Shown here piece by piece: positions 7,647 through 16,199 of a stretch of DNA of 64,000 bases. Under the pieces are notes generated by a model that had not been told where the DNA came from, did not search any database, and was given only the letters and a program-made list of their open reading frames with translations. Position 1 is the first letter of the stretch, and every line of letters starts with the position of its first letter. Origin of the DNA: Actinophytocola sp050699935 (lineage in GTDB: Bacteria; Actinomycetota; Actinomycetes; Mycobacteriales; Pseudonocardiaceae); NCBI RefSeq assembly GCF_050699935.1, contig NZ_JBOHGB010000022.1, forward strand, positions 1 through 64,000. Direction: 5' to 3'. A program made the position numbers and the translations under genes.

Positions 7647-8339
7647 CTAGTCAGGCACGGGTGGGCTCCATGGTGGCGAGCAGGGCTTCGAGCTCGGACT
7701 GGGTGGTGCCGGGTGGCGGCTCGGCCGTCGGTGCGGCGGCGAGATTGGCCAGCAGGGCCTCGGTCTGGCCGTGCGCGGGCGGCAGGTGCGAGCTGAGGAT
7801 GGACGTGGGCTCGAGCCTGCGCAGCCCGTCCAAGGTACGCGCGAAGATCTCCTGGTCGACGCTGGTGATTCGGGCTGACGCCGGCGGTGCGCATAGATCG
7901 TCAGCTCGCCGGTGGCCATGTTCGCCCGCCCGGTGTGCACGACGGTCGTGCGGTTGAGCTCCGCCAGCTTCGGCGCACCGGTCTCGAAGGTGGCGAACAC
8001 CTCGACCGTGAACGGCGCGTCCGGCCACGCGAAGTCCGGGGACAGGAGGACCTCCGGCGAGGGCATCGGCATGCCGGCGGGCGGCAGCACGTACCCCGTG
8101 ATGGTCACCGCGACGGTGGCGCCGTCATGCACGAGGACCTCGTGCCCGTCGACCACCCCGACGCCGTCGGCGCGAATCCGGAAGTAGTCCACGCCGGTCA
8201 CCGTGGCGCCGGTCAGCACTCCTTCCGCGATGTGCCCGGCGAACTCGTTGTCCATCCGGATGCCGTCGGGCGTCAACCCGATCGGCCCCAGCTTCGTGAA
8301 CTTGGCGTCCAGCCGGTAGTAGAGATCGTTGTCGGTCAC
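7647..8339 (-). CDS. DUF3237-domain protein, C-terminus disturbed
   Basis: GTG start at 8339 with GAGGAAGG upstream. Residues 1 to ~152 form a DUF3237 barrel: LGPIGLTPDGIRMDNEFAGH, FRIRADGVGVVDGHEVLVHDG, FTVEVFATFETGAPKLAELN, ending ELTIYAHRR at about 7885. DUF3237 proteins are small (~150 residues) and of unknown function. The frame then runs on for ~80 low-complexity residues that are an out-of-frame reading of a metallo-beta-lactamase remnant. The native stop was therefore lost in a deletion. It is divergent from the trypsin-like gene at 8519; the 179-bp gap between shows no clear element. Confidence 0.7.
   Translation of the reverse strand: MTDNDLYYRLDAKFTKLGPIGLTPDGIRMDNEFAGHIAEGVLTGATVTGVDYFRIRADGVGVVDGHEVLVHDGATVAVTITGYVLPPAGMPMPSPEVLLSPDFAWPDAPFTVEVFATFETGAPKLAELNRTTVVHTGRANMATGELTIYAHRRRQPESPASTRRSSRVPWTGCAGSSPRPSSARTCRPRTARPRPCWPISPPHRRPSRHPAPPSPSSKPCSPPWSPPVPD
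7651..7878 (-). pseudogene. C-terminal remnant of a metallo-beta-lactamase-fold hydrolase
   Basis: About 75 codons from SVDQEIFARTLDGLRRLEPT through ILSSHLPPAHGQTEALLANL to MEPTRA and a TGA at 7651-7653. The LEPTTILSSHLP-type ending is characteristic of the last helices and the metal-ligand His segment of MBL-fold hydrolases. The HxHxDH core is absent. The fragment runs straight on from the end of the DUF3237 gene in another frame, so a deletion fused the two. Confidence 0.6.
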
Positions 8340-8518
8340 GTCGAAACCTTCCTCGGGTCGTGTTCGGAACGTGCGACACCGAGCGTGCGGCAACGGCGCC
8401 CACCCGTCGGGCGGGGCGCACACCCAGATAGCCGCATACCTCACCCAGTTAGCGGCGCCGACAACCTCGCTCTGAAACACCCGCTGGCCGCCGACGACAC
8501 CTGCAGTGGGAGGTCGCC

Positions 8519-9478
8519 GTGGTCACGATGCGCCCGTCAGCCGTTCCAGAACCGCCACGCCGAACGGCATTCGGATCGCCCGCTCTGATCGACGTCCTCG
8601 AACGCATCGGGCGCTGGCGCCGGTTGCGCCGCTTCGGTGGCCAGGCGTCGCTGGCCAACGCCGATCCGGCGACAGACGTGTCGCCGCGGGCAATCACGGC
8701 GGGCATGCCGACTCATCCACCCAAGAGCGTTGACGTGGCCGAACTCCACGGGCCAGACCTGATGGGAGACATCACGCTGCCGGCTGCCGTGGAGAAGACC
8801 AACGGGTGGGCGGTCGCGCTCTCGCGGGCACTCGGCAGTGGGAAGTCGGCGCCGAGGATCCGCGGTGTCATCCGTACGGCCATCGGGTTCGTCACAACGG
8901 AGTCCGGCGCGCGGCTGGCCATGATCTTCTACGTGCGCCCGCTGGCGTTGCCGCAGGCCGCGCCGATGAGCGTGGAGGTCGACGGCACCGAGTTCCCGGT
9001 CGTCCTGCGCCGGCTGCCCAAGACAACCGACAGCTATGGGGCACTTCCGTTCCGGAACGGGATTCTGACGAGCCGGGCCCGCGTCGATGGCCGGTGGGGA
9101 GTGCTCACCGCGGCACACGTCGCCGCCGACGACGGCGACGAGTTCTCCCTCAAGAGGGGTGACCGGGTCACCTGCTGCTTCGCGAGCGCGGAGCGGCCCG
9201 TCACCCGGACCGTGCTCGACGCCGATCCGATCATGGACGCCGCGCTGGTGGAGGACGAGCCGCCCAGTCCGGCACCAAGGACGGTCAAGGCGTACCCGTT
9301 CTGCGGGTTCGTCCCGGTCCGCATCCACCCGGACCATGGCCTCGGTCGGCCGTACGGCATGTTCGTCGGCGCGAATGGCTACAAGACCGGCCCACGCGGC
9401 CGGGTTCACATGTTCCGTCAGCTCGAGATCGTGTGGGGCCTCGAACTGGCCGGCGAGCAGAAGAGGAGTCTCCTGTGA
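8519..9478 (+). CDS. Trypsin-like protease domain protein without a Ser motif
   Basis: 319 residues from GTG at 8519 (GGGAGGT five bases upstream). WGVLTAAHVAADDGD near residue 196 is the catalytic-His motif of S1 proteases, and DPIMDAALVED near residue 240 is the catalytic-Asp motif. A GANGYKTGPRGRV segment resembles the TG..GRV strand that comes before the nucleophile, but no GDSG or GxSG follows, and the protein ends ~30 residues later. No signal peptide is seen, so it is likely cytoplasmic. The next gene overlaps by four bases and encodes a Trypco1 domain, the known partner of such proteases in actinobacterial conflict systems. It may be a dead or C-terminally truncated protease. Confidence 0.65.
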   Translation: MVTMRPSAVPEPPRRTAFGSPALIDVLERIGRWRRLRRFGGQASLANADPATDVSPRAITAGMPTHPPKSVDVAELHGPDLMGDITLPAAVEKTNGWAVALSRALGSGKSAPRIRGVIRTAIGFVTTESGARLAMIFYVRPLALPQAAPMSVEVDGTEFPVVLRRLPKTTDSYGALPFRNGILTSRARVDGRWGVLTAAHVAADDGDEFSLKRGDRVTCCFASAERPVTRTVLDADPIMDAALVEDEPPSPAPRTVKAYPFCGFVPVRIHPDHGLGRPYGMFVGANGYKTGPRGRVHMFRQLEIVWGLELAGEQKRSLL

Positions 9479-9816
9479 CAACGACCCCGGCAAGGCGCGA
9501 CGACATCGCCTTCATCAGCGCGAAGGAGGCGCTCGCCCCCGGCCAGGCCGCCGACTTCGGGGCCGTCCGGGACTTCTTCACCAGAAAGCGGGAAGAGGTC
9601 AACCAGGACTGGCAGCGGATGGCCGACCAGCTCACCGAGATGGTGAGCGGCCTGACGATCGCCGCGGGAAATCTCTCGGTACAGGAGGTCGAATTCCAGC
9701 TCGGCTTCAGCGCCAGCGGCAAGCTGGGCTTCATCGCCGAGGCCGGCGTCACCGGTTCGGTCACCGTGAGGTTCGCCAGAGCCGACGGCGACGAACTCGT
9801 TCAGCAGCACGAATGA
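9475..9816 (+). CDS. Trypsin-co-occurring domain 1 (Trypco1) protein
   Basis: 113 residues from GTG at 9475, overlapping the protease stop (GTGA) with GAGGAG as RBS. A helical N-terminal half (RDFFTRKREEVNQDWQRMAD) is followed by the small beta domain EVEFQLGFSASGKLGFIAEA then TGSVTVRF, the hallmark order of Trypco1 domains. These domains are found next to trypsin-like peptidases or other effectors and are thought to recruit or activate them; the biochemical role is unknown. 9817-9940, between this gene and the convergent SBP gene, has only G/C-rich non-coding DNA. Confidence 0.65.
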   Translation: MTTTPARRDDIAFISAKEALAPGQAADFGAVRDFFTRKREEVNQDWQRMADQLTEMVSGLTIAAGNLSVQEVEFQLGFSASGKLGFIAEAGVTGSVTVRFARADGDELVQQHE

Positions 9817-9940
9817 GCCTGCCTGCCGTCCACCGCGGGGCCGTGGTGGGCGGTCACGGGGTCGTGGGGCCGGTTTCCTCGCGTAACAAGCGTTCCCGGA
9901 CGCCGAGCAGCGTCCACCAGTCCTCGCCCAGGCACACCGG

Positions 9941-11491
9941 TCAGCAGCCGACCCGCACCCCTACGTTGCGGTACTCGTCGATACCGTTGCGATACGCGCG
10001 GAAACCGACCACACAGTCCTCCTGCGAGGCATACGGGATCGTCCTGGCGAAGAGCGGGAACGCGACCGGATCTTCGACCGTGAGACCGGATGCCTCCTGG
10101 AGCAGCTTGGTCCGCTCCTCGCCCGGCTCGAGCGCGGCGATCTTGTCGAGCACGGGCTGCAGCCCTTCCGATTCGACTCCACCGGGATGAAACACCCCGT
10201 CGGGGCCGAACACGAACGCCAGGGACTCGAGCGGGTCCGGTCCGCCACTGCGGTTGCCCGCCATGACGTCACAGCAGTCCTCGACGGTGAAGCGGTCGAA
10301 CCTGGTCGGCTCGATCGGTTCGAGTTTGACCTCGATGCCGACGTCCTTGAGCTGGCTCTGCACGATCTCCATGACCTGGATCTCTTCTGGCCGGTTGAAG
10401 ACGAGGAAGGTCAACGGCGGCACCGTGACGCCCGCCGACGCCAGCAGCGATCGTGCCTTCTCCGGGTCGTACTCGTAGAATTCGGGCCCATACTTCGGGT
10501 TGTACGGGAAGTAGCCCTCCGGGTAGATCTGCACCGTCGGCTTACCGATTCCAAAGAGGACCGAATCGACGATCGCCTTGCGGTCGATCGCGTAGTTGAT
10601 CGCCTGCCGGACCTGTTTGTTCTCGAGCGCAGTGCCGGGCTTGACGCGGGTGAACATCGTGTAGACCTGAATCGTGTCGAACGGCTCGACCGTGAGACCG
10701 GCCGCCTCCGCGTCCTTGACCTGTCCGACATCGAGGAAGGTGAGGTCCACCTGCCCCGACCGTAGTGCGTTCAGGCGCGTCGAGGAATCGGGGACGTTCT
10801 GCAGCACCAGCGTGGCGAGCTTCACCGCATCCTGGTCCCAGTAGCCGTCGAACCGCTCGTACACCGCCCGCTCGCCCGGCTGGAACTCGGCAAGGGTGAA
10901 CATGCCGGCGCCAACGGGCTTCGTCTCCAGATCCGGACTCTTCAGCGACGCCGGGCTCATCATCATGCCCAGTGTGCTCGCGAGGCTGAAGATGATCCGC
11001 CGGTTGGGTTCGGTGAGGTTGATCCGGACCAGCGTCGGCTCGACCGGCTCGACCGATTCGATGACGCTGGCCACCGGGTCGGCCTGAGCTTCGACGCCGA
11101 CGAGCGACTTCGTTCGTTCCAGATTGGCCTTGACGGCCTGCGCGTCGAGTGCGCTGCCGTCGTGGAACTCGACGCCCTCACGCAGGCGCAGCTCCAGCAC
11201 GTTGTCCTCCGGGTAGTCCCACGACTCCGCCAGCCCCGGCTCGATCTCGCCGTCGACGTTCAGGTGCAGCAGCCGGTCGAAGACCGGGTACAGCCATCGC
11301 ACGGCACGACCGGTCGTGTTCTTCGTGGGATCGAAGGACTCGATGCTGGCGTTGTCGAAGAAGATCAGCTCGCCGTTCGGGTCTACTTCCTTAGACGAGC
11401 TCGAATCACCGGAGTCGCTGCCGCTGGAACAGGCGACGATCGTTGTCAACACGAGGATCGAGAGTGCTGCCGGCAGTCGTTGTACGCGCAT
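9941..11491 (-). CDS. ABC transporter substrate-binding lipoprotein, family 5 (peptide/nickel type)
   Basis: 516 residues from ATG at 11491; GTG at 11503 would add four. The N-terminus MRVQRLPAALSILVLTTIVAC is a lipoprotein signal with Cys at 21, followed by a Ser/Gly/Asp linker. The SBP_bac_5 fold is clear: NASIESFDPTKNTTGRAV, LELRLREGVEFHDGSALDAQ, KQVRQAINYAIDRKAIV. It should bind a solute outside the membrane and deliver it to a DppBC-type channel. No permease adjoins it, but the permease genes (35118-36968) and ATPase genes (15147-17239) share its TetR-type operator, here at 11512-11531. Confidence 0.9.
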   Translation of the reverse strand: MRVQRLPAALSILVLTTIVACSSGSDSGDSSSSKEVDPNGELIFFDNASIESFDPTKNTTGRAVRWLYPVFDRLLHLNVDGEIEPGLAESWDYPEDNVLELRLREGVEFHDGSALDAQAVKANLERTKSLVGVEAQADPVASVIESVEPVEPTLVRINLTEPNRRIIFSLASTLGMMMSPASLKSPDLETKPVGAGMFTLAEFQPGERAVYERFDGYWDQDAVKLATLVLQNVPDSSTRLNALRSGQVDLTFLDVGQVKDAEAAGLTVEPFDTIQVYTMFTRVKPGTALENKQVRQAINYAIDRKAIVDSVLFGIGKPTVQIYPEGYFPYNPKYGPEFYEYDPEKARSLLASAGVTVPPLTFLVFNRPEEIQVMEIVQSQLKDVGIEVKLEPIEPTRFDRFTVEDCCDVMAGNRSGGPDPLESLAFVFGPDGVFHPGGVESEGLQPVLDKIAALEPGEERTKLLQEASGLTVEDPVAFPLFARTIPYASQEDCVVGFRAYRNGIDEYRNVGVRVGC

Positions 11492-11511
11492 GCTCTCAGT
11501 CACCGACCGAA

Positions 11512-11531
11512 CTTTCCGACGGGTTAGTAAG
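11512..11531 (-). promoter_or_regulatory. TetR-type operator, copy 1 (SBP promoter)
   Basis: The minus strand reads CTTACTAACCCGTCGGAAAG, next to the start of the leftward SBP gene. It matches 14 to 17 of 20 positions in other copies of the island palindrome. Confidence 0.6.
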
Positions 11532-11636
11532 CTACGTCCTACACCTACGGCCGCCCGAGGGTCAAGCATGGTGACCAAGCCGTACCCAACCGATACGCAT
11601 GCGGCGCGAACGTTGACCGGACACAAGAGAGGATGA

Positions 11637-11656
11637 TTTACTTTCAGCAAGGTAAG
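11637..11656 (+). promoter_or_regulatory. TetR-type operator, copy 2 (LLM operon promoter)
   Basis: TTTACTTTCAGCAAGGTAAG, 51 bp upstream of the LLM start. The half-sites TTACT and GGTAAG keep the spacing of the other copies, but the centre differs; this is the weakest of the seven. Confidence 0.45.
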
Positions 11657-11707
11657 TATGATCGACATTGCTGCTCGGTCGGCTGCTGGCTGAGAGGTGG
11701 CGCGGGC

Positions 11708-12727
11708 GTGTACTTCGGTGTGCAGTGGAGCTTCCGCAGTCCCCCCGGCTGGGGCCGCCCACATCCGGAGGTCTACCGCGACATCCTCGAGGAAGTTCGG
11801 CACGCGGAGCTACTCGGCTTCGAGTCGGCGTGGGTTACCGAGCACCACTTCCTGAACGACGGACACCTGCCGTCGGTGATGCCCGCGCTGGGCGCCTTCG
11901 CGGCTCTGACGAACCGAATGCGGATCGGCGCCTACGTCATGCTGATGCCCTTCCACAATCCCGTCCGTGTCGCGGAGGACGCCGCCGTGGTGGACCAACT
12001 GTCCGGCGGGCGGTTGGAACTCGCGGTCGGCACGGGCTACCGACCCGAGGAGTTCGCCGGGTTCGGCATCGACCGTTCGCGCAGAGGGCAGCTCCAGGCC
12101 GAGGGAGTCGAGATCATGCTGCGCGCGTGGGCCGACGCACCGCTGTCGTTTCACGGGCGTCACTTCGATTTCGACGACGTCGACGTCATGCCCAAGCCGG
12201 TCCAGCGCCCCTCGATCCCGGTATACCTCGGGGGCATGAGTCTTCCCGTGCTACGTCGTGCGGCCCGGCTTCCGGTCGCCGGTCTCGCCGGTCGACCACC
12301 CGAGGAGTTGCTGAGTGAGTACACCGCGGCACTCGCCGAGCACGGGCGCCGGCCGGCGGATCTCAAGCACATGACGTCCCGCTTCGTCTGGGTCGACCGG
12401 TCGCACGAGCGGGCATGGAAGGTCGCCGGGCCGGCGGCGGACTGGATCATCAGCCACTACGGCAAGTGGTTCAAGTCGGTGGGCTTGCGGAAGTGGCAGC
12501 GATCCGTCGAAGAGGAGTGCATCATCGGGACACCGGAGTACGTGATCGAGCGGCTGCGGGGATTCATCGACGAGGCGCCGCACGCACCGCTGCATCGCCT
12601 GATCATTCACCCGCCACTGCTCGGCCTCGACCACGCCGAGAGCATGCGGATGCTGGAGACCTTCACCGAGGACGTGGCGCCGCACTTCCAGGGTTCTGCC
12701 GTGATCGAGGGGAGTGCGCATGGGTGA
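11708..12727 (+). CDS. LLM-class flavin-dependent monooxygenase (luciferase-like)
   Basis: 339 residues from GTG at 11708; an in-frame start 75 bases upstream lies in the operator region and is less likely. Luciferase-like TIM-barrel signatures: LLGFESAWVTEHHF, IGAYVMLMPFHNPVRVAEDAA, VDQLSGGRLELAVGTGYRPEE, IPVYLGG. These enzymes use FMNH2 supplied by a reductase to oxygenate or oxidise small molecules; this one may act on a ring ketone or a CoA ester. First gene of a tightly overlapping seven-gene rightward operon (to 20176). Confidence 0.88.
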   Translation: MYFGVQWSFRSPPGWGRPHPEVYRDILEEVRHAELLGFESAWVTEHHFLNDGHLPSVMPALGAFAALTNRMRIGAYVMLMPFHNPVRVAEDAAVVDQLSGGRLELAVGTGYRPEEFAGFGIDRSRRGQLQAEGVEIMLRAWADAPLSFHGRHFDFDDVDVMPKPVQRPSIPVYLGGMSLPVLRRAARLPVAGLAGRPPEELLSEYTAALAEHGRRPADLKHMTSRFVWVDRSHERAWKVAGPAADWIISHYGKWFKSVGLRKWQRSVEEECIIGTPEYVIERLRGFIDEAPHAPLHRLIIHPPLLGLDHAESMRMLETFTEDVAPHFQGSAVIEGSAHG

Positions 12728-13508
12728 CTACCAAACCGTCGAGTACGAGGTCGACGACCACGTCGCGACCATCTGGCTCAACCGTCCGGAGAAGCGCAAC
12801 GCGCTCAACCGCGCGCTGTTCGACGAGCTCGCCGACGCGGCCGCGCGGGCCGAGGCCGACCCGGAGGTGCGAGCCGTGCTCCTCCGCGGCCGGGGCAAGA
12901 CGTTCTGCGCGGGCGGTGACCTGTCCATGCTGCGGGACGAGGGCACGACCGTGCCCACCTCCCTGTCGGTGGCCAGGAGGGCGGCGCGCACCTTCGCCGC
13001 GTTCTACGAGATGGGAAAGCCCACGGTCGCGGTGGTGCACGGCCACGCGGTCGCCGGTGGCTTCGAGCTCATGATCAGCACCGACTTCGTGGTCAGCACC
13101 ACGGACGCGAGGATCGGCGACTTCCACATCACCCGGGCGCTGTTCGGTGGGGGCGGGCCGATCTACCGGCTGCCACGGCTGGTCGGCATGCGCAGGGCGA
13201 AGGAACTCGTGCTGACCGGTCGGACGCTGTCCGGTGTGGAGGCCGAACGGATCAACCTGGTCAACGCCGTCGCGGCGCCCGAGGACCTGGACGCCGCGGT
13301 GAAGGACTTCGTCGCGCCGCTGGTCGCGCTCAGTCCGATCGCGATGTCGATCACGAAGATGGCGCTGAACCGCGGCCTGGACGGCGACACCCAGACGCTG
13401 ATGACCATGGAGCACCTCGCGTGCTCGCTGCTGCACCAGACCGACGACTGCCGGGAAGGGATCGAAGCGTTCCTGGACCGACGCGATCCGGTGTGGCTCG
13501 GTACCTGA
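12720..13508 (+). CDS. Enoyl-CoA hydratase/isomerase (crotonase) family
   Basis: 262 residues from ATG at 12720, overlapping the LLM stop, RBS AGGGGAG. Crotonase oxyanion-hole motifs are intact: GRGKTFCAGGDLSML near residue 64 and VVHGHAVAGGFELMISTD near 107. FGGGGPIYRLPRLVG follows, in the region where the catalytic acids lie. It should add water to, or isomerise, a 2-enoyl-CoA in the island's beta-oxidation-like path. The carboxylate pattern is not the classic pair, so hydrolase or isomerase activity is possible. Confidence 0.85.
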   Translation: MGDYQTVEYEVDDHVATIWLNRPEKRNALNRALFDELADAAARAEADPEVRAVLLRGRGKTFCAGGDLSMLRDEGTTVPTSLSVARRAARTFAAFYEMGKPTVAVVHGHAVAGGFELMISTDFVVSTTDARIGDFHITRALFGGGGPIYRLPRLVGMRRAKELVLTGRTLSGVEAERINLVNAVAAPEDLDAAVKDFVAPLVALSPIAMSITKMALNRGLDGDTQTLMTMEHLACSLLHQTDDCREGIEAFLDRRDPVWLGT

Positions 13509-13527
13509 CATCCGCGGAGTGACTGCC

Positions 13528-15150
13528 ATGGACAACGTCGTCACGACCGAGCGAAGGGCCGAGCTCGAGTCAGCCGGCCTGTGGACCACCGACACGCTCG
13601 CCGGGAAGCTGGTCGAGCACGCGACCAGAGCGCCCTCGTCGCCGGCCGTCATCGACGGCACGGACGGCCGCGAGGTGTCCTACGGCGAGCTGTTGCGGGA
13701 TGTCCGCGCGCTCGCCCACTACCTGTCCGAACACGGCATCTCAAGTGGAGACACGGTGTCGGTGCAGCTGCCGAACCGCTACGAGGCAGTGGTCGTCGAC
13801 CTCGCGGTGCTGATGGTCGGCGGCGTGCTGAACCCGCTGCTGCCGAACTACCGCGCGAAGGAGCTTCGGCACATCCTGCGGGTCGCCCGGTCGCGTGGCA
13901 TCGTCACCACGACGACATACCGGAGGTTCGACTTCGTGGAGATGGTGCGAGGGTTGCGACCCGAGCTGCCCGAGCTCGATCTGCACGTTGTCGTCGGCGA
14001 GGTCGTCGGCGAGTCGGCGGACCTGCCGTCGACCGACACCATCCTCCGGGCCGGCGGCGGCGAGGACCTCCGGCCGGTCAGACCGGCGAACGCGGTTTCG
14101 GAGATCATCTTCACCTCTGGCACCGAGGCGGCACCGAAGGCCGTGATGCACACCGAGCAGACGGCGAACTTCGGCGTGCGCAACGCTTACGAGTGGCTGC
14201 GCATGGGTGCCGACGACTGCGTGTGGATGCCCTCCCCCGTCGGGCACTCCACCGGGCTCAACTACGGGATCCGCTTCGCGGTGTTCCACGGCCTGCCGCT
14301 GGTTCTGCAGGACATCTGGGACGCCCGGCGCGCGGTGGAGCTCATCGCCCGCTTCGGCTGCACGTACACGCTCGCGGCCACGACGTTCCTGGCCGATCTG
14401 GTGCGTGCGTCGGCCGAGGGCACGGCGGACCTGAAGACGATGCGCGCCTTCTCGTGCGGCGGTTCGCCCGTTCCCCCCGAACTGGTCAGGGCGGCGGCCG
14501 CCCGTGGCATCGGCGTGCTCCGGCTGTACGGGTCGACGGAGCTGCTCGGTGTCACGTGGGCGCCGCCCGACGTACCGGACGGCAAGCGGGAGAACACCGA
14601 CGGCGCGATCATGCCGCACGTCGAGATCGAGGTGCGCGACGACGCGGGCCGGCCGGTCCCCCGCGGCACGCCCGGCGAGTTGGTCGCCCGCAGTCCGAGC
14701 GCGGCGGTCGGATTCTTCGACGACCCCGAGCGGACGGCCGCGACGTTCCTCCCCGGCGGGTGGGTACGCAGCGGCGACCTGGTCGTCCTCGACACCGACG
14801 ACTACATGACCGTCGTCGGGCGGAAGAAGGAGATCATCATCCGGGGCGGGATCAACATCGCCCCACGCGAGCTCGAGGACGTGCTCGCCACCATGCCCGG
14901 CGTCGCGGCGGTCGCGGTCGTCGGGCTGCCGGACGAGCGGCTCGGCGAGATCGCGTGCGCCTGCGTGGTCCCCGACGACGCGGGTTCGGCGACCACCCTC
15001 GACGACCTGATCGCGTTCCTCGAGCGGCACGACATCGCCAAGTACAAGTACCCGCAGCGAGTCGAGATCGTGCCGCGGCTGCCGATGACGCCGTCCGGCA
15101 AGGTGCAGAAGCACGTGCTGCGGGCGGCGTTCACCCAGGAGTCGGGATGA
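13528..15150 (+). CDS. Acyl-CoA synthetase, ANL superfamily
   Basis: 540 residues from ATG at 13528, eight bases after GGAG; a GTG nine bases earlier is less well spaced. Motifs: IIFTSGTEAAPKAVMHT (phosphate loop), RLYGSTELLGVTWAP, SGDLVVLDTDDYMTVVGRKK hinge, and MTPSGKVQKHVLR with the catalytic Lys. Resembles cyclohexanecarboxylate-CoA ligase and fatty-acyl ligases. The phosphate loop has TEAAPK rather than TGxPK, a mild departure. It probably activates the imported acid; the ABC ATPase genes follow directly with an ATGA overlap. Confidence 0.9.
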   Translation: MDNVVTTERRAELESAGLWTTDTLAGKLVEHATRAPSSPAVIDGTDGREVSYGELLRDVRALAHYLSEHGISSGDTVSVQLPNRYEAVVVDLAVLMVGGVLNPLLPNYRAKELRHILRVARSRGIVTTTTYRRFDFVEMVRGLRPELPELDLHVVVGEVVGESADLPSTDTILRAGGGEDLRPVRPANAVSEIIFTSGTEAAPKAVMHTEQTANFGVRNAYEWLRMGADDCVWMPSPVGHSTGLNYGIRFAVFHGLPLVLQDIWDARRAVELIARFGCTYTLAATTFLADLVRASAEGTADLKTMRAFSCGGSPVPPELVRAAAARGIGVLRLYGSTELLGVTWAPPDVPDGKRENTDGAIMPHVEIEVRDDAGRPVPRGTPGELVARSPSAAVGFFDDPERTAATFLPGGWVRSGDLVVLDTDDYMTVVGRKKEIIIRGGINIAPRELEDVLATMPGVAAVAVVGLPDERLGEIACACVVPDDAGSATTLDDLIAFLERHDIAKYKYPQRVEIVPRLPMTPSGKVQKHVLRAAFTQESG

Positions 15151-16199
15151 CCGCCCCCGCGGCACGCAGGGCCGCGCGCAACGGCGACTCGCCGCTGCTG
15201 CGCATCGAGGACCTGTGCATCGACTTCCGCACTTCGGACGGTTGGGTCCGCGTCGTCGACGACCTGACGCTCGAGGTGCGTCGCGGCGAGACGCTGGGCC
15301 TGGTCGGCGAGTCGGGCTCGGGAAAGACGGTCACCGTGCAGTCGGTGCTCGGCCTGCTGAGCATGCGGGGCGGGCGCATCGCCGGCGGCCACGTGTGGTT
15401 CGGCGACCGCGATCTGGTGCGGTTGCGGGAGCAGGACCTGCGTGACGTGCGGGGCAACGAGATCGCGATGATCTTCCAGGAGCCGATGACCAGTCTCAAC
15501 CCGGCGTTCAAGATCGGATCTCAGATCGCCGAGACGGTGATGCGGCACCGGGGCGCCACCCGACGTGCGGCGTGGAACCGTGCCGTCGAGGTGCTGGACA
15601 TCGTCGGCATACCGGACCCCGCCCGCCGGGTACACGACTACCCGCACATGTTCTCCGGTGGCATGCGGCAGCGGGCCATGATCGCCATGGCACTCGCCTG
15701 CGAGCCGAAGCTGCTGCTCGCCGACGAGCCGACCACCGCGCTCGACGTGACCGTGCAGGCTCGCATCATGGAGCTGCTCCGCACGCTGCAAGCACAGTTC
15801 GGGATGGCGATCGTGCTGGTCACCCACGACCTGCTGCTCGCCGCGGAGAACTGCGGCAGAGTCGTCGTGATGTACGCCGGCCAGGCGGTGGAACAGTCGC
15901 CGAGCGAGGACATCTTCGATCGGCCCCTGCACCCGTACGCGGAGGGGTTGCTCCGCTCGATGCCGCAGGCCGCGGACTCCGAAGGCTGGCTGCGGCCGAT
16001 CAAGGGCAACGTGCCGTCGCCGTGGGACAAGCCGACCGGATGCCGCTTCCACACCCGCTGCGACTACGTCGACCCGCTCCGCTGCACCACGGACCCGATC
16101 CTGCTGACGTCCCATCCGGGCAACCGCGACGTGCGGTGCGTTCGCGCGACCGAGCTGCACCTGCGGAGCCCGCAACACATCGAAACGGGGTCGGACTGA
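15147..16199 (+). CDS. Peptide-type ABC transporter ATP-binding protein (DppD/OppD-like)
   Basis: 350 residues. Walker A GESGSGKT near residue 55, Q-loop FQEPMTSLNPAF, signature FSGGMRQRAMIA, Walker B LLLADEPTTALD, H-loop VTHD. The C-terminal oligopeptide-transporter extension has TGCRFHTRC, a Cys cluster typical of OppD/DppD. It energises the importer together with the next gene. Starts inside the synthetase stop codon. Confidence 0.92.
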   Translation: MTAPAARRAARNGDSPLLRIEDLCIDFRTSDGWVRVVDDLTLEVRRGETLGLVGESGSGKTVTVQSVLGLLSMRGGRIAGGHVWFGDRDLVRLREQDLRDVRGNEIAMIFQEPMTSLNPAFKIGSQIAETVMRHRGATRRAAWNRAVEVLDIVGIPDPARRVHDYPHMFSGGMRQRAMIAMALACEPKLLLADEPTTALDVTVQARIMELLRTLQAQFGMAIVLVTHDLLLAAENCGRVVVMYAGQAVEQSPSEDIFDRPLHPYAEGLLRSMPQAADSEGWLRPIKGNVPSPWDKPTGCRFHTRCDYVDPLRCTTDPILLTSHPGNRDVRCVRATELHLRSPQHIETGSD

